DNA from: Kluyvera georgiana ATCC 51603
GTDB taxonomy: Bacteria; Pseudomonadota; Gammaproteobacteria; Enterobacterales; Enterobacteriaceae
DNA length: 64,000 nucleotides
NCBI RefSeq assembly: GCF_001654985.1
Contig: NZ_LXEU01000081.1
Span: forward strand, 52,589 to 116,588
Direction: 5' to 3'
The notes below the pieces were generated by a model that was not told the DNA's origin, made no database searches, and saw only the letters and a list, made by a program, of their open reading frames with translations. The stretch's first letter is position 1, and the number at the start of each line of letters is the position of its first letter. Below are positions 58,048 to 64,000 of this stretch, one piece after another. Made by a program: the position numbers and the translations under genes.

Positions 58048-60024
58048 TTATGCCGCCTGCTCGCCGGACAGGAGCTGTAAAATCTCCTGCACGCTGGTGG
58101 TCTGCGTCAGACGTTCGATCACGTCCTTATCATCCAGCGCGTTGGCTAAGCGGGCGATAACCTGCACGTGCTCGTTGTTGCGGGCGGCAATGCCGATCAC
58201 CAGCCGAGCAACATCGTCCGGCTCATCGCCGAACCGTACGCCTTGCGGGTACTGGCAAATCACGATCCCGGTGCGCAGCACGCGGTCTTTGGCTTCTACG
58301 GTGCCGTGCGGAACGGCGATAGATTCTCCGAGGTAGGTGGTTGTCAGGGCTTCACGCGCCAGCATGGCCTCGACGTAATCTGGCTCGACGTAGCCGCCGG
58401 AGACCAGCATTTCACCGGCAAAGCGAATGGCCTGCTCTTTGGTGTCGGCGGTTAAGTTAAGGAAGATGTTATCGGCGCTGAGCTTAAACAGGTTTTCCTC
58501 GCGCTCGCCGGGCGCGAATGCATCGTCGTTGGCGGCGATAATCGTCTGGTTAATCAGGCGGCTGTCGTTCGCCGCAGGCGGCAGCTTAGCGGCCAGCAGA
58601 CGGGTGGTTAAATCGGTGTACAGGCCGCTGTCGAGGAAATTGCTCAGCGACATGTGCATCGCCTGCGGTGCAAAACGCATGGCGCGTTCGGTAAGATCCT
58701 GATGGGTGATCACCAGATCGACATCGTCCGGCAAACTGTTGATGGCGCAGTTAGTCACTGAAATATGACTCAGACCGGCATCTTTTACCTTTTTACGCAG
58801 CACGCCCGCGCCGAGCGCACTGGAGCCCATCCCGGCATCGCAGGCGACGATGATTTTACGCACGTGGTGCAGATCTTTCGCCAAATCCAGCGCCGGAGCG
58901 GGCTGTGGCAGCTCGCCGGACGGTTTAGCGCCGGATTTTGACTGCTGCTTCAGGCTCTGCATGCGACGGGTGGCTTCCGCCAGACCGTTGCTCTCTTCAT
59001 CACCCACGCGAACGCGTTTGAGCAGCATCGACGCAGTGAGGAAGGAAACCAGCGTGGAGGCCAGAATAGACAGCACGACGCCAATCAGCGACGCTTTCGG
59101 CGTCATCAGCAGGACGGCAAAAATAGAACCCGGAGAAGCCGGAGAGACCAGGCCCGCGTTGAACAGCGTCAGGGTAAAGACGCCGGTCATCCCGCCGAGG
59201 ATCACCGCCAGAATCAGGCGTGGGTTCATCAGGACGTACGGGAAGTAAATTTCGTGAATCCCGCCGAAGAAGTGAATAATCGCCGCGCCGCCTGCGGACT
59301 GCTTCGCGCTGCCTTTGCCAAAGAACATGTACGCCAGCAGGATCCCCAGACCCGGACCCGGGTTAGCTTCAATCAGGAAGAAGATAGACTTACCGGTTTC
59401 CGTCGCCTGCTGAATACCCAACGGTGAGAAGATACCGTGGTTGATGGCGTTATTGAGGAACAGGATTTTGGCCGGCTCGACAAAAATAGAGGTCAGCGGC
59501 AACAGGTTGTTCTGCACCATGACGTTGACGCCGGTCGCCAGCGCTTTCGACAGCAGCTCCACCATTGGCCCAATCGCCAGGAAGGAGAGCATCGCCAGCA
59601 GCATGCCGATAATCCCGGCAGAGAAGTTGTTGACCAGCATCTCGAAGCCGCTTTTGATCTTCCCATCAACCCAGCGGTCAAAGCGTTTGATGGCCCAGCC
59701 GCCCAGCGGACCGGCGATCATCGCGCCCATAAACATCGGCATATCGGCGCCGACAATCACCCCCATGGTGGTGATCGCGCCGACCACGCCGCCGCGCTCG
59801 CCGCCAACGAGACGACCCCCGGTATAGCCGATTAACAGCGGCAGCAGATAGGTGATCATTGGGCCGACCAGCTTAGCCAGCGTCTCGTTCGGCAACCAGC
59901 CGGTAGGAATAAACAGTGCGGTAATTAAACCCCAGGCAATGAATGCGCCAATATTGGGCATCACCATATTGCTGAGGAAGCGGCCAAAATTCTGTACCTT
60001 GACCTTGATATCTGGTGATAACAT
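58048..60024 (-). CDS. mtlA: MtlA, mannitol-specific PTS EIICBA
   Basis: This permease imports and phosphorylates mannitol to mannitol-1-phosphate. It has 658 residues; E. coli MtlA has 637. The start [14 protein letters not shown] follows GAGGGGTG and is chosen over an in-frame ATG at 60087. The EIIC domain (about 1-345) includes [11 protein letters not shown]. The EIIB phospho-Cys is near residue 395 ([15 protein letters not shown]). The EIIA phospho-His is near residue 573 ([16 protein letters not shown]). A longer linker and C-terminal region account for the extra length. It is first of mtlADR, behind four CRP-type sites. Confidence 0.96.
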   Translation of the reverse strand: MLSPDIKVKVQNFGRFLSNMVMPNIGAFIAWGLITALFIPTGWLPNETLAKLVGPMITYLLPLLIGYTGGRLVGGERGGVVGAITTMGVIVGADMPMFMGAMIAGPLGGWAIKRFDRWVDGKIKSGFEMLVNNFSAGIIGMLLAMLSFLAIGPMVELLSKALATGVNVMVQNNLLPLTSIFVEPAKILFLNNAINHGIFSPLGIQQATETGKSIFFLIEANPGPGLGILLAYMFFGKGSAKQSAGGAAIIHFFGGIHEIYFPYVLMNPRLILAVILGGMTGVFTLTLFNAGLVSPASPGSIFAVLLMTPKASLIGVVLSILASTLVSFLTASMLLKRVRVGDEESNGLAEATRRMQSLKQQSKSGAKPSGELPQPAPALDLAKDLHHVRKIIVACDAGMGSSALGAGVLRKKVKDAGLSHISVTNCAINSLPDDVDLVITHQDLTERAMRFAPQAMHMSLSNFLDSGLYTDLTTRLLAAKLPPAANDSRLINQTIIAANDDAFAPGEREENLFKLSADNIFLNLTADTKEQAIRFAGEMLVSGGYVEPDYVEAMLAREALTTTYLGESIAVPHGTVEAKDRVLRTGIVICQYPQGVRFGDEPDDVARLVIGIAARNNEHVQVIARLANALDDKDVIERLTQTTSVQEILQLLSGEQAA

Positions 60025-60161
60025 AAAAACACCCCTCGTGGTGCGCGTCAGATGTTGCGCGCGTAATAGTTGTGCTGGTTTCGCCAAAAACCAGCCAGTC
60101 GTTCTGTATGCAAAATCGACTCTATCACGCCGTTTTCGTCTCGCGTACCCCGAGGGTTTTT

Positions 60162-60177
60162 TGTGATGCGTATCACT
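60162..60177. promoter_or_regulatory. CRP-type site 1 upstream of mtlA
   Basis: TGTGA-N6-TCACT, nearly perfect to consensus, 138 bp from the mtlA ATG. Confidence 0.7.
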
Positions 60178-60205
60178 ATCAAGAGCGGTGTTATAGGGTA
60201 TTTAT

Positions 60206-60221
60206 GGTGATATTGATCACA
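60206..60221. promoter_or_regulatory. CRP-type site 2 upstream of mtlA
   Basis: GGTGA-N6-TCACA, one mismatch in the left half-site. Confidence 0.65.
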
Positions 60222-60278
60222 TAAATAGGCTGTAAGTCTGCTACAACGTTAAATTCCCCGCCCTGTTTCGCTACTTTT

Positions 60279-60294
60279 TGTGATTGAAATCACC
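60279..60294. promoter_or_regulatory. CRP-type site 3 upstream of mtlA
   Basis: TGTGA-N6-TCACC, one mismatch in the right half-site. Confidence 0.65.
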
Positions 60295-60322
60295 TTTTAT
60301 GTTGGCGTGTTTGTTTTTAAAT

Positions 60323-60338
60323 TGTGATCTCATTCACA
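60323..60338. promoter_or_regulatory. CRP-type site 4 upstream of mtlA
   Basis: TGTGA-N6-TCACA, an exact match to the symmetric core. Sites 1-4 form an array over 180 bp; E. coli mtlA also has several CRP sites. Confidence 0.7.
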
Positions 60339-60420
60339 AGCTATTTTTGCGCCAGACTCACCTGCCCCTTCTACTTTTCCCATCGGCCCTTTTTTCGTTA
60401 GAAAATTACATCTGCAATAA

Positions 60421-60447
60421 AAAAGCCCCGCACGGTTTCCCGGCAGG
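60421..60447 (-). terminator. Terminator after ybhB
   Basis: On the minus strand AGCCCTGC and GCGGGGCT flank a 12-nt loop (CGGGAAACCGTG) and run into TTTTTTATTGC. It is 22 nt past the ybhB stop and separates ybhB from the mtl block. Confidence 0.8.
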
Positions 60448-60469
60448 GCTGAATACGTTTGGCGGGCGG

Positions 60470-60949
60470 TTAGCTGAACAGTGCGGTAATGCTCGCGCTG
60501 CCGAGGCTGTGGAAATGGACGTTAAAGCCCACCATCGCGCCGCTGGCGCCTTTGTCAACGTCGATTTTGTCGATATCCAGCGCGTGGACGGTAAAGATAT
60601 AGCGATGCGTTTCGCCTTTTGGCGGCGCTGCGCCGCCGTAGCCTGCTTTACCAAAATCGGTGCGGGTTTGCAGCGCGCCGACCGGTAGGCCAACGAGGCC
60701 GGAGCCTGCGCCAGTGGGCAGCTCGCGGGTGTCGGCCGGAAGGTTGGCGACAATCCAGTGCCACCAGCCGGAGCCGGTCGGTGCATCCGGATCGTAGCAG
60801 GTCACAACGAAGCTTTTGGTTCCGGCTGGCACATCGTCCCAGGCCAGATGCGGCGAAATATTTTCCCCGTTGTAGCCCATCCCATTGAATACCTGGCGCT
60901 GGGGAAGTTTCTCGCCGTCACGCAGGTCGTGGCTGACTAATTTCATCAA
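60470..60949 (-). CDS. ybhB: YbhB, PEBP/RKIP family protein
   Basis: This 159-residue protein belongs to the phosphatidylethanolamine-binding family; E. coli YbhB has 158 residues and no proven substrate. Family segments are CYDPDAPTGSGWWHWIVANLP, GYGGAAPPKGETHRYIFTVHAL and the N-terminal GENISPHLAWDDVP. It is the next gene to bioA on the same strand (67 nt), as in E. coli. Confidence 0.94.
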   Translation of the reverse strand: MMKLVSHDLRDGEKLPQRQVFNGMGYNGENISPHLAWDDVPAGTKSFVVTCYDPDAPTGSGWWHWIVANLPADTRELPTGAGSGLVGLPVGALQTRTDFGKAGYGGAAPPKGETHRYIFTVHALDIDKIDVDKGASGAMVGFNVHFHSLGSASITALFS

Positions 60950-61016
60950 CTGCCTCCTTTGTTAATCTACTGATTAACAAAGGAGTGTAGCGGTTAGTGC
61001 GGCAGATTACCGCTGC

Positions 61017-62306
61017 TTATTGGATAAAAAATGTTTCCTGTTCAACCGCGAGGCACACCGCGCGGGTGAGACGCGTCAGCTGCTGCGGGGTAATCAGGTA
61101 CGGCGGCATCAGGTAGATCAGGCGGCCAAATGGTCGAATCCAGACGCCTTGCTCAACAAAGAATCGCTGAAGCTGCGCCATGTTGACCGGGTAACGCGTT
61201 TCGACCACGCCGATCGCGCCCAGCACGCGCACATCGGCGACCAGCGGCGCGTCGGCGGCGGGGGCCAGCTCGCGCTTAAGCTGCTGCTCAATGGCGGCCA
61301 CCTGAATCTGCCACTCGCCGCTTTCCAGCAGCGCCAGGCTTTCCGTCGCCACCGCGCAGGCCAGCGGGTTGCCCATAAACGTCGGCCCGTGCATAAAGCA
61401 GCCCGCTTCGCCGTTGCTGATGGTTTCCGCCACCTCGCGCGTGGTGACGGCGGCCGACAGCGTCAACGTACCGCCGGTGAGCGCTTTACCCAGGCACAGA
61501 ATATCGGCGCTGATCCCCGCGTGCTCGCAGGCGAACAGCTTGCCGGTACGGCCAAAACCAGTGGCAATTTCGTCGGCAATCAGCAGGATCCCCTCGCGGT
61601 CACACATCTTGCGGATGCGTTTGAGCCACTCCGGATGATACATCCGCATGCCGCCCGCGCCCTGAACTACCGGCTCGAGGATCACCGCGGCAATCTCGTG
61701 GCGATGAGCGGCCATCAGGCGGGCAAACGCCACCATATCGTACTCGTCGAACTCACCGTCAAAGCGGCTGTGCGGCGCGGGGGCAAACAGATTCTCCGGC
61801 AGATACCCCTTCCACAGGCTGTGCATGGAGTTATCCGGATCGCAGACCGACATCGCGCCGAAGGTATCGCCGTGGTAGCCGTTACGGAAGGTGAGGAAAC
61901 GCTGACGCGACTCGCCTTTGGCCTGCCAGTACTGCAGCGCCATCTTCATCGCCACTTCAACCGCCACCGACCCGGAATCGGCGAGGAACACGCACTCCAG
62001 CGGCGCGGGCGTCATGGCCACCAGCTTCCGGCACAGTGCCACCGCGGCAGGGTGGGTTATCCCACCAAACATCACGTGCGACATCTGGTCAATCTGCGTT
62101 TTCATCGCCGCGTTCAGACGCGGGTGATTGTAACCATGAATCGCCGCCCACCAGGAGGACATGCCGTCGACCAGACGCTCGCCGCTGGCAAGCTGAAGCG
62201 CGCAGCCCTCGGCGGAAACCACCGGATAAACCGGTAACGGTGCGGTTATGGAGGTGTAGGGATGCCAGATATGGCGGCTATCGAAGGCGAGATCGTCCGT
62301 TGTCAT
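61017..62306 (-). CDS. bioA: BioA, adenosylmethionine-8-amino-7-oxononanoate aminotransferase
   Basis: This PLP enzyme makes 7,8-diaminopelargonate (DAPA) with S-adenosylmethionine as amino donor. It has 429 residues. Motifs are [48 protein letters not shown] and the PLP Lys in [13 protein letters not shown]. The start [12 protein letters not shown] is chosen over in-frame ATG at 62324, which lies inside the operator. It is transcribed leftward from the bidirectional bio operator. Confidence 0.97.
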   Translation of the reverse strand: MTTDDLAFDSRHIWHPYTSITAPLPVYPVVSAEGCALQLASGERLVDGMSSWWAAIHGYNHPRLNAAMKTQIDQMSHVMFGGITHPAAVALCRKLVAMTPAPLECVFLADSGSVAVEVAMKMALQYWQAKGESRQRFLTFRNGYHGDTFGAMSVCDPDNSMHSLWKGYLPENLFAPAPHSRFDGEFDEYDMVAFARLMAAHRHEIAAVILEPVVQGAGGMRMYHPEWLKRIRKMCDREGILLIADEIATGFGRTGKLFACEHAGISADILCLGKALTGGTLTLSAAVTTREVAETISNGEAGCFMHGPTFMGNPLACAVATESLALLESGEWQIQVAAIEQQLKRELAPAADAPLVADVRVLGAIGVVETRYPVNMAQLQRFFVEQGVWIRPFGRLIYLMPPYLITPQQLTRLTRAVCLAVEQETFFIQ

Positions 62307-62313
62307 AATCGAC

Positions 62314-62348
62314 TTGTAAACCATTTTGAAAAGTTTTAGGTTTACGAG
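62314..62348. promoter_or_regulatory. BirA operator (bioO) between bioA and bioB
   Basis: GTAAACC (62316-62322) and GGTTTAC (62339-62345) form a wide-spaced dyad as in E. coli bioO. Holo-BirA-biotinoyl-AMP is expected to repress both bioA and bioBFCD from here. Confidence 0.88.
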
Positions 62349-62390
62349 TATAAACCGAACCGAAAATTAACAAAACCCCCGGAGAAGCCA

Positions 62391-63431
62391 ATGGCTCACC
62401 CTTTACGCTGGACAATGTCGCAGGTCACCGCCCTTTTCGAAAAACCGCTGCTGGAACTGCTGTTTGAAGCGCAGCAGGTCCACCGCCAACATTTTGACCC
62501 TCAGCAGGTACAGGTGAGTACGCTGCTGTCGATTAAAACCGGCGCCTGTCCGGAAGACTGTAAGTACTGCCCGCAGAGTTCACGCTATAAAACCGGGCTG
62601 GAGAGCGAGCGTCTGATGGAAGTAGAACAGGTGCTGGAGTCGGCGCGCAAAGCCAAGCTGGCGGGCTCCACGCGTTTCTGTATGGGCGCGGCGTGGAAAA
62701 ACCCGCACGAGCGCGATATGCCGTATCTTGAGCAGATGGTGCAGGGCGTCAAAGAGATGGGGCTTGAAGCCTGCATGACGCTCGGGACGCTCTCCGACAG
62801 CCAGGCGGCGCGTCTGGCCTCGGCGGGGCTGGACTACTATAACCACAACCTCGATACCTCGCCGGAGTTCTACGGCAACATCATCACCACCCGCAGCTAT
62901 CAGGAACGTCTCGATACCCTGGATAAAGTGCGCGAAGCCGGGATTAAAGTGTGTTCCGGCGGCATCGTCGGGCTAGGTGAAACGGTCACCGACCGCGCCG
63001 GTCTGCTGCTCCAGTTGGCCAACCTGCCGACGCCGCCGGAAAGCGTGCCGATCAACATGTTGGTGAAGGTGAAAGGTACACCGTTGGCCGATAACGAAGA
63101 CGTTGATGCCTTTGATTTTATTCGCACGATTGCCGTGGCGCGCATCATGATGCCGACCTCGCACGTGCGTCTGTCCGCGGGGCGCGAGCAGATGAACGAG
63201 CAGACGCAGGCCATGTGCTTTATGGCGGGCGCTAACTCTATCTTCTACGGCTGCAAGCTGCTGACGACGCCAAACCCGGAAGAAGATAAAGACTTACAGC
63301 TGTTCCGCAAGCTGGGGCTGAACCCGCAGCAAACCACGGTCACCGCCGGAGACAACGAGCAGCAGCAGCGTCTCGAGCAGGCGCTGATGACGCCGGATAC
63401 AGACGATTATTACAACGCGGCGGCGGTATGA
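62391..63431 (+). CDS. bioB: BioB, biotin synthase
   Basis: This radical-SAM enzyme inserts sulfur into dethiobiotin. It has 346 residues. The radical-SAM CxxxCxxC motif is C53, C57 and C60 ([11 protein letters not shown]). Further conserved segments are [13 protein letters not shown] and [23 protein letters not shown] site precedes the ATG. The stop overlaps the bioF ATG (ATGA). Confidence 0.97.
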   Translation: MAHPLRWTMSQVTALFEKPLLELLFEAQQVHRQHFDPQQVQVSTLLSIKTGACPEDCKYCPQSSRYKTGLESERLMEVEQVLESARKAKLAGSTRFCMGAAWKNPHERDMPYLEQMVQGVKEMGLEACMTLGTLSDSQAARLASAGLDYYNHNLDTSPEFYGNIITTRSYQERLDTLDKVREAGIKVCSGGIVGLGETVTDRAGLLLQLANLPTPPESVPINMLVKVKGTPLADNEDVDAFDFIRTIAVARIMMPTSHVRLSAGREQMNEQTQAMCFMAGANSIFYGCKLLTTPNPEEDKDLQLFRKLGLNPQQTTVTAGDNEQQQRLEQALMTPDTDDYYNAAAV

Positions 63432-64000
63432 GCTGGCAGCAGCGAATCGACCGTGCCGTCGCCGAACGCCGTGAAGCGCAGGCCTTTCGTCAGCGCCAGC
63501 CGCTGGCGCAGGGGGCAGGGCGCTGGCTGACGTGCGAAGGACGCCGTTACCGCAATTTTTCCAGCAACGATTATCTGGGCCTTAGCCAGCACCCGCAGGT
63601 GATTCGCGCCTGGCAGGACGGGGCACAACGTTACGGCGTTGGCAGCGGCGGCTCCGCGCATGTCACCGGTTACCACCAGGCGCATCTGCGCCTGGAAGCA
63701 CAGCTGGCGGACTGGCTCGGCTATGAGCGCGCGCTGCTGTTTATCTCCGGTTTTGCCGCCAACCAGGCGGTGATTGCCGCCCTGGCCGGACGCGAGGATC
63801 GTATCGTCGCCGACCGCCTGAGCCACGCTTCGCTGCTGGAGGCCGCAACCCTGAGTCCCGCGCAGCTGCGGCGTTTTCAGCATAACGACGTCCAACATCT
63901 TGCCCGGCTGCTGGCTGCCCCCGTTGAGGGGCAACAGCTGGTGGTGACGGAAGGGGTGTTCAGTATGGACGGCGACAGCGCGCCGCTGGCCGAGGTTGCC
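63428..64000 (+). CDS. bioF: BioF, 8-amino-7-oxononanoate synthase (partial, first 191 codons)
   Basis: This PLP enzyme condenses pimeloyl-ACP with alanine. The first 191 residues are in the window and the gene continues to the right. Visible motifs are [37 protein letters not shown] and [14 protein letters not shown]. The start MSWQQRIDR overlaps the bioB stop by 4 nt, as in E. coli bioBFCD. Confidence 0.97.
   Translation, partial: MSWQQRIDRAVAERREAQAFRQRQPLAQGAGRWLTCEGRRYRNFSSNDYLGLSQHPQVIRAWQDGAQRYGVGSGGSAHVTGYHQAHLRLEAQLADWLGYERALLFISGFAANQAVIAALAGREDRIVADRLSHASLLEAATLSPAQLRRFQHNDVQHLARLLAAPVEGQQLVVTEGVFSMDGDSAPLAEVA

Larger units (their letters stand above)
60025..60469. promoter_or_regulatory. 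mtlA upstream region and end of ybhB
   Basis: These 445 bp hold four CRP-type sites (60162-60338) and an AT-rich core. The first 130 bp are the mtlA leader. The last 60 bp carry the hairpin after ybhB. No gene was found. Confidence 0.75.

Noticed and set aside
61020..62237. 405-codon antisense frame over bioA
   Set aside because: Shadow of bioA; Arg/His/Gln-rich product without domain signs.

Overview
This window is chromosomal DNA from an enteric gammaproteobacterium (Enterobacteriaceae, outside Escherichia but close to the Citrobacter/Enterobacter/Klebsiella/Kosakonia group). I infer this from near E. coli-like proteins and from a gene order that follows the kdp-gltA-sdh-suc-cyd-tol-nad-gal-mod-bio segment of the E. 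coli map. Small blocks are missing relative to E. coli (rhsC/ybgA, pxpBCA, abrB/ybgOPQD, ybgS, ybhDHIJ), and one block, mtlADR, is extra. I cannot fix the genus without a search.

Layout. 1-2.4 kb: start of kdpB, then kdpA and kdpF (minus strand) with a KdpE-type promoter. 2.6-8.9 kb: ybfA, phrB, dtpD, ybgI, a DUF1266 gene of unknown function, nei. 9.0-20.8 kb: gltA, divergent from sdhCDAB-sucABCD, which together encode much of the TCA cycle. 20.8-26.3 kb: mngR and mngAB for 2-O-alpha-mannosyl-D-glycerate uptake and hydrolysis. 27.1-30.2 kb: cydABX-ybgE (bd oxidase) behind an 840-bp regulatory region. 30.4-36.1 kb: ybgC-tolQRA-tolB-pal-cpoB. 36.2-37.3 kb: seven tRNA genes (Lys-Val-Lys-Val-Lys-Lys-Lys) with four copies of a tRNA-tail repeat. 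37.5-42.5 kb: nadA-pnuC, zitB, aroG, gpmA. 42.8-47.1 kb: galETKM (minus strand) with both GalR operators. 47.3-52.6 kb: modF, modE, acrZ, modABC. 52.6-55.9 kb: ybhA, pgl, ybhC. 55.96 kb: a sequence homologous to the phage lambda attB site. 56.1-60.4 kb: mtlADR (minus strand) with an array of four CRP-type sites. 60.5-64.0 kb: ybhB, bioA, and bioB-bioF with the bidirectional BirA operator; bioF runs off the window.

Most of the window is conserved core metabolism: K+ uptake, TCA cycle, low-oxygen respiration, envelope integrity, NAD and biotin synthesis, galactose use and molybdate uptake. The unusual parts are the mannitol operon placed beside the lambda attB equivalent, whose proteins look more diverged from E. 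coli than their neighbours do; the attB-like site itself; the cloverleaf-like repeats that carry a copy of the tRNA-Lys 3' end; and the DUF1266 gene in the place E. coli uses for 5-oxoprolinase genes. I see no insertion sequence, integrase, CRISPR array or phage gene. Comparisons with E. coli are from memory and by eye, not from a search.
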